From contig JBBROM010000013.1 in the NCBI GenBank assembly GCA_038229415.1, positions 58,211-122,210 of the forward strand: DNA of 64,000 bases. Direction: 5' to 3'. The DNA is from JANXUR01 sp038229415. Lineage in GTDB: Bacteria > Acidobacteriota > Terriglobia > Terriglobales > Acidobacteriaceae. Within the stretch, counting starts at the first letter, position 1; each line of letters begins with the position of its first letter. The notes beneath the pieces were generated by a model. That model worked only from the letters and a program-made list of their open reading frames with translations. It had not been told where the DNA came from and did not search any database. A program made the position numbers and the translations under genes. Below are positions 44,116 to 53,875 of the stretch, one piece after another.

Positions 44116-45492
44116 CTAGGCAGCTACCTGGTTCGGTCGAAGGCGTAGAACCAGAACCACCAGCGCTGCCACCCAAAGAGGACTGAGCAGGGTAAAAGCC
44201 AGGGGCAAGTACCAGAGGCGATCCGCCGTCCAAGGTTCAAGCACGCGTAGAAAGTCTAGCAAGGCCGCGAGGAGCCAAGGAGCTGCCAAGGCTGCCCAGC
44301 ACAGTCTGCTGGCTAAGTGCCCGAATCGGAAGGTGCCTGTGCTTTCGCGTTGTCGAAGCAGCCAGAGAATCATCGGGAGCAGCAACAACTGGTTGTATGC
44401 GCCCGCGCCTGTGGAGGAGAGCAGTGGCAACCAGAGCGCGGCCGCGATCCAGAAGTAAAGATCATGCGTGAAGTCTGAGGTGGCGCTGCGAAAGTGCTTT
44501 ACTGCCGCCGACAGAAATAAGACCCCGGTCGCTGCGGTCACTGCCCAACCCAAGGAAGGCCCCAGCCAAAGCTGCGCGGGCATGGCTCCGCTGGTGTACT
44601 GCTGGTAAGCCCGCAGTGCTTGTAGCCATTCAGGAAGCCAGCCGGGCAGAACGATCTCTGACGCGATCAGCAAGGCAGCCATCACGATGGCGAAGCCCCA
44701 CGCAAAGCCCTGACGACTGCGCCAGCGGACGCAACACCACACAAACAAAACTGGAATTAGAAGGACGACAAGCTGGGGTTTGATGGTCGCCAGCGCCAAG
44801 ACTGCGCCACTGGCGAAGTGCCATCGGCGCGCAAGCAGCCACATGCTGAACGACACCAGTGCCAACACCACGACCGTAAGCTGTTGCAGCTTGTAGGCCT
44901 GCACAAATGCGAAACAGCTGCTTATCAATATTGCAATGGTAAGAGTCGCAAGTTTGCTGGAGGGAAACCGTAGAACCGAGCGCCAGGCAACGACGCTAAG
45001 CCCCGTCAGCACTATCCATAGGACGCGGCACCAGGCCTCGACCTCGGCAAAGGGAAGGTTCACCACCGGAGCCAGCAGAAACGCGACGTAGATGGGATAG
45101 GCGAAGGCCTGCTCGTCCTTCACATGATCCGACCAGTGTTCGCCAGTTGGCGATTGGGATGTCGCAGCGCTCGCTGCCGAAGACGACGGCGATGGCTCTT
45201 GCTCGAGTTCCCCGCCGTAATAACCACGCTGAATTTCGCGAGTCACGGCGGGGCTGTAGGGGTCCCTGCCTTCGCGAAGCAAGACGCGCGCTCCGTACCA
45301 GCGAGGATAGAGATCCGAGAGATTCCCTTCGGGTCGGGACAAACGAGCCGCCTCGGCTCGCTGATGCGGGATGAGGACTATCTGGACATAGGTCCACATC
45401 GAGGCAGCGCAGAGAATCGCCGCCAGCAGATACCAGGCTTTCGTCCGACTGACCTCCCGATCCTTCGTGTCGTCTTTCGTGTCGTCTCTCAT
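44116..45492 (-). CDS. GT87-like polytopic membrane glycosyltransferase (DUF2029)
   Basis: About 458 residues with some 10 membrane helices. The first periplasmic loop has the DLYPRWYGARVLLREGRDPY segment typical of DUF2029/GT87 polyprenyl-phosphate-mannose transferases, in which an acidic residue in this loop is catalytic. The C-terminal half is hydrophobic. Start at 45492; the longer open frame upstream (to 45876) overlaps the divergent gene and has no ribosome site. The N terminus holds a tandem DDTK repeat from a 12-base duplication (45463-45486). It probably adds sugars to envelope glycans or proteins. Confidence 0.8.
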   Translation of the reverse strand: MRDDTKDDTKDREVSRTKAWYLLAAILCAASMWTYVQIVLIPHQRAEAARLSRPEGNLSDLYPRWYGARVLLREGRDPYSPAVTREIQRGYYGGELEQEPSPSSSAASAATSQSPTGEHWSDHVKDEQAFAYPIYVAFLLAPVVNLPFAEVEAWCRVLWIVLTGLSVVAWRSVLRFPSSKLATLTIAILISSCFAFVQAYKLQQLTVVVLALVSFSMWLLARRWHFASGAVLALATIKPQLVVLLIPVLFVWCCVRWRSRQGFAWGFAIVMAALLIASEIVLPGWLPEWLQALRAYQQYTSGAMPAQLWLGPSLGWAVTAATGVLFLSAAVKHFRSATSDFTHDLYFWIAAALWLPLLSSTGAGAYNQLLLLPMILWLLRQRESTGTFRFGHLASRLCWAALAAPWLLAALLDFLRVLEPWTADRLWYLPLAFTLLSPLWVAALVVLVLRLRPNQVAA

Positions 45493-45580
45493 CTCACCGT
45501 CATCGTATGTGCATCTCGAATTGCAAAAACGGCACCGGCTTGCGATGCCGACGGGTAAGCACCTCGCCCGGACTGCTATC

Positions 45581-47260
45581 ATGCCCGGCATGGCCGCTGC
45601 TCCGCCTTCCCGCCCGACTAACACGGGCATGGTACACCGTTCCCGCGACTGGAATTCGCGCTGGCGTTTTCGCCGCGTGTTTCTGGCGGTGGTGGCGGTA
45701 GGTCTATTCGTAATGGCAGTGCGACCAGCGATTGACCCCGACTTGGGCTGGCACCTGCGCACAGGCCAGTGGATCGTGCAGCACGGGGCGGTTCCCTTCA
45801 CCGACCCGTTTTCGTTTACCCGCCTGGGCGCGCCGTGGGTGGCACACGAATGGCTGGCGGAACTGGCGATGTTCAAGTTGCACGGTTTCGGATCGGCGGC
45901 GTATCCGTTGGCCGGACTGACTCTGGTATTCGCACTTGTGATTTCCGTAGCTTTCTGTCTGTGCGCTCGAACGATTCTGGTGCGCTTCCCCGGCCAACAT
46001 TACGTCGCCGGTGCATTCGCGGTACTAGCGGCGGTCGTCGCCATTCCCAGTTACGGAGTGCGCCCGCAAATGCTGACGTTGCTGCTGGCCAGCCTGACGC
46101 TGCTTTGGCTGGAGCGAACCTGCACCTTGCCACGCGAACGATGGCCCTCACTTCTGTGGGTGCCGCTGGGGATGGCGCTCTGGGCAAACCTCCACGGCGG
46201 ATTCGCAGTGGGCTTGGCGTTGATCGGGCTACACCTTGCAGGCGTTCTGCTCGATGCGCTATGGCGTGAGCGATCGTGGAATGAAGTCGGTCCACTAGCT
46301 AGGCGGCTGGCGTGGGCGCTGGTGCTAGGGACGGCAGCGGTCGCGGTCAATCCCAACGGCCTTCGGCTGTACCTCTATCCGCTCCAGACTCTTGGTTCCG
46401 CGTCGAATTCTTTGATCTCGGAATGGGCATCGCCGGACTTCCACCGACTCGTCTACTGGCCGTTTGCGGCGATGCTCTTGCTTACGCTGGGACTGCTGGC
46501 GACTGGGCCCCGCCGGGCTGCACCGAGCGAACTGCTCCGTCTGACGGTGTTCACCGCGGCGGCGTTGCAGTCGGCGCGGCACGTTCCCCTGTTTGCGCTA
46601 GTCGCAGCGCCAATTTTGGCGGGACAGGCTATCGCGCTGCTACAGGCCAATCTACTGCGATGGCCTGCAGTGCGATCCTTACTCGGCGCAGCGCCGGATG
46701 CGGCGGGCTGGACACCGGGCGGAGAGGGTGCAACTACCTCGTCCAACCTCAGAGGAATGCTGCTGCCGCTCGCTTTGCTGCTGGCTGCCATCTCTCTGGG
46801 ATCGGTGCAAACCCTGGGTGTGCTCCAACTGCAGCCGCAAGTAGAGGCACGGGTGTATCCAGCTGGGGCAGCGGCGTGGCTGAGGAACCACGAGGCAGGC
46901 GAACACCTGTTCAACGATTACGGCTGGGGCGGGTATCTGCTTTGGCAGCTACCGGCTCGCTACCGGGTTTACATAGATGGCCGCGCCGATCTTTATGGCG
47001 ACGCCTTTCTGCAAGACTATGCCGACCTGACGGCTACGGCTCGCGATGCCAGTACGCGTCTGCAAGCGGCTGGGGTGCAAACGGTCATCATTCATCCTCA
47101 AGGTGCGCTCTCTGAGGCGCTCCGGCGCGACGATGCCACCTGGCAACCCGTTTACCTGGATGGGCAAGCCGCGATCTTCGTGGCGCGAGGAACCTTCCAC
47201 GGGCAAAGCGCCGAAACAAATAGGCCTGACTCCAGTTCGCCTTTGCCGTCACGCCGCTAA
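45581..47260 (+). CDS. Polytopic membrane protein, GT-C-like, left flank of the Tad locus
   Basis: About 560 residues with some 10-12 membrane helices. The first periplasmic loop DPDLGWHLRTGQWIVQHGAV and the following HEWLAEL are shared in pattern with the protein at 55199-56797, as is the C-terminal soluble part (GWGGYLLWQLPARYRVYIDG, then RADLYGD). This resembles GT-C/PMT-type glycosyltransferases, but the family is not certain. Several ATGs (45545, 45581, 45590) could start it; none has a clear ribosome site. It lies just upstream of cpaA. Confidence 0.75.
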   Translation: MPGMAAAPPSRPTNTGMVHRSRDWNSRWRFRRVFLAVVAVGLFVMAVRPAIDPDLGWHLRTGQWIVQHGAVPFTDPFSFTRLGAPWVAHEWLAELAMFKLHGFGSAAYPLAGLTLVFALVISVAFCLCARTILVRFPGQHYVAGAFAVLAAVVAIPSYGVRPQMLTLLLASLTLLWLERTCTLPRERWPSLLWVPLGMALWANLHGGFAVGLALIGLHLAGVLLDALWRERSWNEVGPLARRLAWALVLGTAAVAVNPNGLRLYLYPLQTLGSASNSLISEWASPDFHRLVYWPFAAMLLLTLGLLATGPRRAAPSELLRLTVFTAAALQSARHVPLFALVAAPILAGQAIALLQANLLRWPAVRSLLGAAPDAAGWTPGGEGATTSSNLRGMLLPLALLLAAISLGSVQTLGVLQLQPQVEARVYPAGAAAWLRNHEAGEHLFNDYGWGGYLLWQLPARYRVYIDGRADLYGDAFLQDYADLTATARDASTRLQAAGVQTVIIHPQGALSEALRRDDATWQPVYLDGQAAIFVARGTFHGQSAETNRPDSSSPLPSRR

Positions 47261-47345
47261 CCCAGTCCATATAAAGCTACTTGCGCCGCCCCGTAAGGTC
47301 TGGTGTGATGCTGACAAGCTTAACCAGCAACATCGGCTCTTGCCG

Positions 47346-47369
47346 ACGATTCCTCGTACGATTCCTCGA
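47346..47369. repeat. Tandem 12-bp direct repeat before cpaA
   Basis: ACGATTCCTCGT followed directly by ACGATTCCTCGA: two adjacent copies identical at 11 of 12 bases, about 30 bases before the AGGAG ribosome site of cpaA. It could be a regulator-binding site controlling the Tad operon. Confidence 0.55.
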
Positions 47370-47407
47370 ACGGGAAGCGGGCTCGACCATCGCGTGCAGG
47401 AGAAACC

Positions 47408-47974
47408 ATCACGATAGAACTCTCAGGCATCGCGACCGCCAGCGCTCAGTTTTATTGGAAAGCGGCAGTCTCAGCGTTTGTAGTCGCATTGGCGGCGGGT
47501 GATGTGTGGAAGCGTACCATTCCGCGATCCCTTACGATTCTGGCGGCGATCCTAGGGTTGTTGTATCAGGGCGCGATAGCCTTTCTACCGCCCGGACTCG
47601 GCGCAGGAATATTGCTGGCATCCCTTGCAGCGGGCGTCGCCGGACTATTGGTCGGCTTGCTGCTGTTCTCGCTGGGGGCGCTTGGCGGAGGCGACGCCAA
47701 GCTGATTTCTGCGCTGGGCTTCATTCTGGGATGGTCGCTCTGGGTGCGCAGCATGACGATTGCCATCCTGTGCGCGGGGGCTATCGGCCTGCTGCGAGCG
47801 GTAATCTCAGGTCGGCTGCTCGAGTTGCTGCGCAATATGCGCGAGTTGGCAGGATGGATTCACCGGGAACGGCGGGCGCATCCTATGCTGAATATTCAGA
47901 ATTCGAGCGCGATACGCTCTCCGTTTGCGGTAGCATTGGCAATTGGCGTGCTGTGGGTCTTGTGGGCAGGTTAA
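47408..47974 (+). CDS. cpaA: Prepilin peptidase of the Tad system (CpaA/TadV type)
   Basis: An aspartic membrane protease that would trim Flp-type prepilins. The second catalytic aspartate is in the GxGD-type motif LGGGDAKLI; the first is probably in ALAAGDVWKRTIP, at the end of the first membrane helix. About five helices. The first helix lies upstream of the nearest usual start codon (TTG at 47489). The frame extends back to an AGGAG five bases before an ATC (47408), with no ATG, GTG or TTG between, so I place the start there tentatively; the TTG is the conservative alternative but would remove most of the first helix. First gene of cpaA-B-C-E-F-tadB-C. Confidence 0.75.
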   Translation: MTIELSGIATASAQFYWKAAVSAFVVALAAGDVWKRTIPRSLTILAAILGLLYQGAIAFLPPGLGAGILLASLAAGVAGLLVGLLLFSLGALGGGDAKLISALGFILGWSLWVRSMTIAILCAGAIGLLRAVISGRLLELLRNMRELAGWIHRERRAHPMLNIQNSSAIRSPFAVALAIGVLWVLWAG

Positions 47975-48007
47975 GCCCGCCCAAACCCTTGTTACCATAA
48001 GGATTCA

Positions 48008-48862
48008 ATGAATCGCAGGCGACTATTCATGATCGGAGTGCTGGCCCTGACGGTGGGCCTGTTCGCCAGCATTCTGGTGTACCGGAATTTGGTGGCACGG
48101 GCTGGTTCGCGGTCGCCTGTCATGGAAGTCATTGTCGCGGCACGGGACATTCCTTTTGGAGTCCGCCTTCAGGAACCTGACCTTCGTGTAGCCAAACTAC
48201 CCCTGAACGAAATGCCGGAAAACATCTTCCACAGCCGCTCCGAGGTACTGGGCCGGACGGCGGTGCAGAACATCGCGAAAGGCGATCTGCTGCTGCCCGG
48301 CAAGCTGGCAGCGGCTAACGCCCCAGCCGGGCTGGCCAGCATGATTCCGGAAGGGATGCGCGCGGTGCCGGTGCGGGTGAGCGACCTGGCCTCTATTGCA
48401 GGTTTTTTGGGGTCAGGCTCGCGCGTGGACGTGCTTTCGACTGCCACAGCGCCGGGCTCCAGCCAGCAGATTACGCGGACGGTGCTACAGAACGTAGAGG
48501 TACTCTCCGGCGGCGGGTCGCCGCTGCGGACGGGCGATCCAGGACCGGGTTCGCCCGTGGTGACGCTGTTGGTTTCACCTGCAGATGCCCGGACCCTTAC
48601 CGTCGCTGCGACCGACGGGCGGCTACAGTTGGCACTACGAAATCCGAGGGATGTGGGCAAGGACGCCGCTACAGGCACACTGGCTTCGTCAGCGTTGTTT
48701 CCGATACTGGGTTCAAGCAAGCCGCTCGACCCAAGCGCAGTGCCGAAAAACCCCAAACCTAGGCACGGCAACCTGGATGCGGCACCGAAGGCAAACCCAC
48801 AAACGTATTCCGTGGAACTGATTCAGGGAGATAAGCGCGACGTTGCGAAGTTCCCGCAGTAA
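48008..48862 (+). CDS. cpaB: Flp pilus assembly protein CpaB
   Basis: CpaB is a periplasmic factor needed for secretin function in the Tad system. One N-terminal membrane anchor (LFMIGVLALTVGLFASILVY), then an SAF-like domain (VIVAARDIPFGVRLQEPDL, VLGRTAVQNIAKGDLLLPGK) and the RcpC/CpaB domain (PEGMRAVPVRV, SGSRVDVLSTA). Length 284 is typical. Follows cpaA after 33 bases. Confidence 0.93.
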   Translation: MNRRRLFMIGVLALTVGLFASILVYRNLVARAGSRSPVMEVIVAARDIPFGVRLQEPDLRVAKLPLNEMPENIFHSRSEVLGRTAVQNIAKGDLLLPGKLAAANAPAGLASMIPEGMRAVPVRVSDLASIAGFLGSGSRVDVLSTATAPGSSQQITRTVLQNVEVLSGGGSPLRTGDPGPGSPVVTLLVSPADARTLTVAATDGRLQLALRNPRDVGKDAATGTLASSALFPILGSSKPLDPSAVPKNPKPRHGNLDAAPKANPQTYSVELIQGDKRDVAKFPQ

Positions 48863-48872
48863 GCAGCCACCC

Positions 48873-50324
48873 ATGAACGTACACTCGATTTCTCGGACAA
48901 TCCGCCACGCCAGCCTCGCTGTTGCGCTGGCCGCCGTCACTTTGGCGGCAGGGGCTCACCTCTGCATGGCGCAAGGTTCGGCGACTACCCCCGCTGATAC
49001 TCCCCCCGCCACTCTCCACGTGATGGTGGACAAGTCCCTGCTGGTCAAGAGTGAGAAGCGGCTCAAACGGGTCTCCGTAACCGACCCGACGATTGCCGAG
49101 GCGATCGTCATTTCTCCGATGCAAGTGCTGATTCAGGCACGCGCCGCAGGCGAAGTTTCGCTGATGTTGTGGGACGAGTTCGAACACGCCACGTCCTACG
49201 ATCTGCATGTGGACGCTGATCTGGCAAGCCTCTCGCAAGATATGTCGCAGGCATTCAAGGATGAGGCGATTCACGTCTCCAGTGCGCGCGGCACCATTTT
49301 GCTCTCGGGCAACGTCACGTCTGAAGCGGTCTCGAAGCAGGCGGAAGATCTGGCTGGATCCTACTCGAAGAAGGTGGTCAATGCGCTCACCTTCGGCAAT
49401 CAGGGCAGTGGGCAGGAAGTACTGCTGGAAGTAAAGTTCGCCGAAATTGACCGCACGGCACTGGCGGATTCCGGAATCAATCTTATTTCCACAGGTGCAG
49501 GAAACACCATCGGGAACACCACGACTGGCCAATTTGGCTCCAGCGCAACAGGCGCGATCAATGACGTGATTCACGGGGGCCCTAGCACCACGCCCGGCTT
49601 CAACACGACGGCCACCGTAGGCAGTCTGTTGAACGTGTTCCTGTTCAACCCGGATATTCATCTGGGCGTCGTCATCAAGAACTTGCAGGAACGCAACCTG
49701 CTTCAGATTCTGGCTGAGCCGAACCTGATCGCAGTGAGCGGAAAAGAAGCCAGCTTTCTGGCGGGCGGCGAGTTTCCCTTCCCCGTGGTGCAGCCTTCCT
49801 CGGGGAATAGCACAGTAACCATTCAGTTCAAGGAGTTTGGCGTCCGGCTCAAGTTCACACCGCAACTTCGGCCGAATGGCAACATTCATCTCCACGTGGT
49901 GCCCGAGGTCAGCACACTGGACTTTGCGGATGGCCTGACCGTCGCTGGCGTCACGGTTCCGGGACTGAGTACGCGCCGGGCGGACACTGAATTCGAGATG
50001 CTCGACGGACAAAGCTTTGTGATTGCTGGCCTGATAGACAACCGCGTCACTCGGCTAAACAACAACGTTCCAGGACTGAGCAACATTCCCATCCTGGGTG
50101 CGTTGTTCCGCAGTTCGAGCTTCCAGCGCAACAACACAGAATTGATGGTGATCGTGACCGCGCGGCGGGTTTCGCCTTCGTCGGTCAAGCCCAGCGGCCC
50201 GGCGATGCCAGTGCCCAGCATGGACACGCAGCAGTTCGACGAGCGCGAAAAGGAACGCAGTGCTGCGGGCAAGGCGAGCTCCCCGGCTGCGCCCACTCCG
50301 CCAACGGAGGCTCCCAAGCAGTAG
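48873..50324 (+). CDS. cpaC: Tad secretin CpaC/RcpA
   Basis: The outer-membrane secretin through which the pilus would pass. A signal peptide (about residues 10-36) is followed by the pilus assembly N domain (about 45-130: VDKSLLVKSEKRLKRVSV) and a BON-like segment. The secretin domain is at about 240-420 (LLQILAEPNLIAVSGKEASF, AGGEFPFPV, NNVPGLSNIPILGALF). The C-terminal tail is Pro/Ala-rich. ATG at 48873 chosen; a TTG at 48843 would overlap cpaB. Confidence 0.94.
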   Translation: MNVHSISRTIRHASLAVALAAVTLAAGAHLCMAQGSATTPADTPPATLHVMVDKSLLVKSEKRLKRVSVTDPTIAEAIVISPMQVLIQARAAGEVSLMLWDEFEHATSYDLHVDADLASLSQDMSQAFKDEAIHVSSARGTILLSGNVTSEAVSKQAEDLAGSYSKKVVNALTFGNQGSGQEVLLEVKFAEIDRTALADSGINLISTGAGNTIGNTTTGQFGSSATGAINDVIHGGPSTTPGFNTTATVGSLLNVFLFNPDIHLGVVIKNLQERNLLQILAEPNLIAVSGKEASFLAGGEFPFPVVQPSSGNSTVTIQFKEFGVRLKFTPQLRPNGNIHLHVVPEVSTLDFADGLTVAGVTVPGLSTRRADTEFEMLDGQSFVIAGLIDNRVTRLNNNVPGLSNIPILGALFRSSSFQRNNTELMVIVTARRVSPSSVKPSGPAMPVPSMDTQQFDEREKERSAAGKASSPAAPTPPTEAPKQ

Positions 50325-50333
50325 GAGAGAGCT

Positions 50334-51515
50334 ATGGCTGAACTTTCCGTCGCGATTATCGCTGCTGACGATGAGCAACAGGCCGTGTTGCACGCGCTGG
50401 TGGACGCCACCAACGTGGCGCGAACGGTGATGACCACCAGTTCGTATCCGCTTACGGCGTCGGACCCGGTCACGCGAAAGATTCATAGTTCGCAACCCGA
50501 AGTAGTACTGGTGGATGTTCCGATTGGCAATCCAGCCAGTGCATTGCGGGGTATTGAACTATTGCATCAGGAGATGCCGGAAGCGGCGGTGTTCGCGATT
50601 GGCAGCATGGCGCAGGCACAGACGATCGTCAGCGCGATGCGGGCCGGAGCACGCGAATATGTGGAACGGCCAGCCACCACCACCGACCTGCTGGAAGCCT
50701 TTGTGCGGCTGTCAGCAGCCAATCGCAAGTCCAGGGGCGAGGGTCAGCGCGGGCGGGTATTTTCCATTGTGGGAGCCAAAGGCGGTGCCGGAGCGACCAC
50801 GGTTGCAGTGAGTACGGCACTGGCGTTGCAGGCAGCCCATAGCCAAACCGTTCTGGTGGATTTGGGGACGCTGGGCCACGCGGCACTGCACTTAAATCTA
50901 AAGCCTCTATTCACCGTAAGTGACGCGGTGCGAAACCTGCATCGGCTCGACCATGCCCTGCTGGAGAGCTTTATTACGCCGCATCCCTCGGGTCTTCATG
51001 TGCTGGCCGGGGCCAACACTCCGGGCTCGATTGAACCCACCACAGCGGATTACGCGAGGCTGTTCGAGATGCTGTCGCATCACTATCGGTACGTTGTGGT
51101 GGATGTCTCCAGCCGACTGGACGCGGCTACGCGACTGGTCTGCAATCTCTCGGAGTATGTTTTGTTGGTCACCCAAACCGATGTGGCGTCGCTGTGGAGC
51201 GCGTCGCGCATTGTGCAGTATTTAAGTGAGGCGGGCGGACGCGACCATGTGCGGCTGCTGCTGAATCGCTACCGCAAAATTCCAGGGTTCGGAGATCGCG
51301 AGGCCGAATCGGCCACCGGAGCCAAGGTGATGTGGAAGGTTCCGAATCAGTTTGCGGCGGTCTCCGCCGCGATTGACGGCGGCAAGCCCCTGATGGATCA
51401 AGGGGCAACAGAGATCGCCAAGTCGTTCCAAGGGCTGGCGGAGGCTCTTACGCGTGAGCCGTCCGAGGCCAAACCTTCGGGCTGGTCCATCTTCCGTAAT
51501 ACTTTTCAGGATTAA
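50334..51515 (+). CDS. cpaE: Tad pilus localisation ATPase CpaE
   Basis: A MinD/ParA-like protein that places the pilus machine. The N-terminal half (about 1-125) resembles a response-regulator receiver. The ATPase half begins SIVGAKGGAGATTVAVS, a deviant Walker A with the signature lysine kept but the second lysine replaced, as is usual in CpaE. AGGAG lies six bases before the ATG. Confidence 0.92.
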   Translation: MAELSVAIIAADDEQQAVLHALVDATNVARTVMTTSSYPLTASDPVTRKIHSSQPEVVLVDVPIGNPASALRGIELLHQEMPEAAVFAIGSMAQAQTIVSAMRAGAREYVERPATTTDLLEAFVRLSAANRKSRGEGQRGRVFSIVGAKGGAGATTVAVSTALALQAAHSQTVLVDLGTLGHAALHLNLKPLFTVSDAVRNLHRLDHALLESFITPHPSGLHVLAGANTPGSIEPTTADYARLFEMLSHHYRYVVVDVSSRLDAATRLVCNLSEYVLLVTQTDVASLWSASRIVQYLSEAGGRDHVRLLLNRYRKIPGFGDREAESATGAKVMWKVPNQFAAVSAAIDGGKPLMDQGATEIAKSFQGLAEALTREPSEAKPSGWSIFRNTFQD

Positions 51516-51604
51516 AGGCAGTATCATTAACTCAGTGATGTAACTAAGTGGCGCTCTGGCAAAGCGTCCTGGCTGCTATTCCGTACGACAGCATCGTTCT
51601 GATT

Positions 51605-52900
51605 ATGGCGAATCCTCCCACCTTCGAGCGGGCCGAATACCAGCAGGTAAAGGCTGACCTTCACCGCAAGATTCTCGACCGCCTGAATCTGGAAAAGCTG
51701 GGCCGGGCGAATGATGCCACTGCGCGGGACGAAGTCCTCACCATTATCCGTTCGACCGTGGCGCTGGAAGCGGTGCCACTCAGCTTCGCCGAACGTGAAC
51801 GGATTTCGCGTGACATTCTCGACGAAATTTTCGGACTGGGACCGCTGGAGACGCTGCTGCGGGACTCTTCCATCTCCGACATTCTGGTCAACAGCCATGA
51901 CCACATCTACGTGGAGCGCGCGGGCAAACTGGAGCGTACCGGGCTGACCTTCCGCGATAACGCCCACCTGATGCAGATTATTGACCGCATCGTTTCGCGC
52001 ATCGGGCGGCGGGTGGATGAGAGTTCTCCGATGGTGGATGCGCGGCTGCCCGACGGCTCGCGCGTCAACGCAATTATTCCGCCGCTCGCGCTAGATGGCC
52101 CTTGTCTTTCGATTCGGCGGTTTGGCCGGGAACCACTGACCGCCAAACAAATGCTGGAAAACCAGACTCTCACCGAGCCGATGCTCGAGATGCTTTCGAC
52201 AATGGTGCAGGGCAAGCTGAATCTGCTGATCTCCGGCGGAACCGGTGCAGGCAAAACAACGCTGCTGAATGTGCTCTCCGGCTACGTGCCGAATGACGAC
52301 CGCATCGTGACGATTGAGGACGCCGCCGAACTGCAACTCAAGCAGGAACACGTCGTCCGGCTGGAGACGCGGCCACCGAACATTGAAGGCAAGGGCGCGG
52401 TGCGGCAACGGCAGTTAGTGATCAACAGTTTGCGTATGCGTCCCGACCGCATTATCGTCGGCGAAGTCCGTGGCGAAGAAGCCTTCGACATGCTGCAAGC
52501 CATGAACACCGGTCACGAGGGTTCGATGACGACGGTCCACGCCAACTCGCCGCGGGACGCCATGTCCCGGCTCGAAAACATGGTCTCCATGGCAAACTTG
52601 AGCCTGCCGGAGCGCGCGGTGCGGCAGCAGTTGGCCAGCGCCATTCACGCAGTGGTACAGGTGGCTCGCATGGTAGACGGCTCCCGCAAGATTATTTCGA
52701 TTTCAGAAGTCACTGGCATGGATGGCAACAATCTTTCCATGCAGGATATTTTCGTGTTTGAACGACGCGGACTAACCGGCGATGGCCGGGTTCGTGGCAC
52801 ATTCCGCGCGACGGGCGTGCGTCCGCAGTTCGCCGAGAAGCTGGTTGCGGCCGGACTTCGCATTCCCAACTATGTGCTGGAATCCGCGGTAGAGGTTTAA
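51605..52900 (+). CDS. cpaF: Tad secretion ATPase CpaF/TadA
   Basis: The hexameric motor ATPase of Tad pilus assembly. Walker A is SGGTGAGKTTLL (Lys217), Walker B is DRIIVGEVRGEEA, and the His-box type segment is NTGHEGSMTTVHANSP. 431 residues from the ATG at 51605; a GTG at 51548 extends the frame but matches the family less well. Confidence 0.95.
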   Translation: MANPPTFERAEYQQVKADLHRKILDRLNLEKLGRANDATARDEVLTIIRSTVALEAVPLSFAERERISRDILDEIFGLGPLETLLRDSSISDILVNSHDHIYVERAGKLERTGLTFRDNAHLMQIIDRIVSRIGRRVDESSPMVDARLPDGSRVNAIIPPLALDGPCLSIRRFGREPLTAKQMLENQTLTEPMLEMLSTMVQGKLNLLISGGTGAGKTTLLNVLSGYVPNDDRIVTIEDAAELQLKQEHVVRLETRPPNIEGKGAVRQRQLVINSLRMRPDRIIVGEVRGEEAFDMLQAMNTGHEGSMTTVHANSPRDAMSRLENMVSMANLSLPERAVRQQLASAIHAVVQVARMVDGSRKIISISEVTGMDGNNLSMQDIFVFERRGLTGDGRVRGTFRATGVRPQFAEKLVAAGLRIPNYVLESAVEV

Positions 52901-52906
52901 CCCGGC

Positions 52907-53875
52907 ATGACGAGCTTCATTTCCGCTGGCGTATTTCTGCTCATTTCGGTCGTGGTCTTTTTGGGGATTCTCTTCTATGACCGCCGCCGGGCCTATGCGC
53001 GTCTATTGCAAGAACGCCTCGCCGCCGCGAAAGAAGCTCCGAAGATATCGGTAAAGGAAGAGCTTGAGCTGCTGCGCGACGACGTGCTCAGCGAAATTCC
53101 CGCGCTGGACAAACTGCTGCGAACGTCCAAGCGCATTACGGTGCTGCAGGAGTTTCTCGACCAGGCGAACTTGTCGTGGAAGGCGGGCAACTTCCTGATT
53201 ATTTGCGGGATGACCTCGCTGTTTCTTTTTCTGGTGACTGCCTTGCTGCTGGAAAGCATGGCGATTGCCTTTGGCGCAGCCACGCTGGGTCTGATTCTGC
53301 CGTACGCTTATGTGTCCTATCGCCGCAGGCGGCGCTTCGACAAGTTTGAAGAGGTCTTCCCCGAGGCGCTGGATACGCTGGCCCGCGCGGTGCGGGCTGG
53401 GCACGCATTTACCACTGCGCTGGAGCTGGTAGCGGGCGAAGCTGCTCATCCAGTGTCGGAGGAATTTCGCAAGACGTTTGAAGAGCAGAAGTACGGCCTA
53501 CCAGTACGGGATGCGCTGCATAATCTGGCACGCCGTATTCCGTTGCTGGATCTGAAATTTTTTGTGACGGCCGTGATGCTACAGCGCGAGACGGGCGGCA
53601 ACCTTGCGGAGATTCTCGACAACCTCTCTTATCTGATCCGTGAGCGTTTCAAGATTCAGCGTCAGGTGAAGGTACACACGGCGCAGGGACGCATGACCAT
53701 GATGTTGCTGATGATGCTGCCTCCGGCGGTGGGCGTGGCGATGGCGACGCTGGTGCCGGATTTCGTCAAGCCCCTGTTTGTTGACCCTGTCGGACAGACG
53801 CTGTTGGTGATCGCCGGCGCTTTGCAAATTCTCGGCTATATGCTGATTCGCCGGGTGATACGGATCCAGGTATGA
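52907..53875 (+). CDS. tadB: Tad inner-membrane protein TadB
   Basis: A T2SSF-type inner-membrane platform protein, 322 residues with about four membrane helices. The T2SSF domain (about 155-285) shows EVFPEALDTLARAVRAGHAF and RETGGNLAEILDNLS, the usual signature. Starts six bases after cpaF and its stop overlaps tadC (ATGA). Confidence 0.93.
   Translation: MTSFISAGVFLLISVVVFLGILFYDRRRAYARLLQERLAAAKEAPKISVKEELELLRDDVLSEIPALDKLLRTSKRITVLQEFLDQANLSWKAGNFLIICGMTSLFLFLVTALLLESMAIAFGAATLGLILPYAYVSYRRRRRFDKFEEVFPEALDTLARAVRAGHAFTTALELVAGEAAHPVSEEFRKTFEEQKYGLPVRDALHNLARRIPLLDLKFFVTAVMLQRETGGNLAEILDNLSYLIRERFKIQRQVKVHTAQGRMTMMLLMMLPPAVGVAMATLVPDFVKPLFVDPVGQTLLVIAGALQILGYMLIRRVIRIQV

Noticed and set aside
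45467..45580. Upstream extension of the left flank membrane protein into the divergent GT87 gene
   Set aside because: The extended start would overlap the opposite gene's start, has no ribosome site and adds no membrane helix.
48759..50012. Long minus-strand open frame of 417 codons
   Set aside because: Lies opposite cpaC and the end of cpaB; no domain and no ribosome site.
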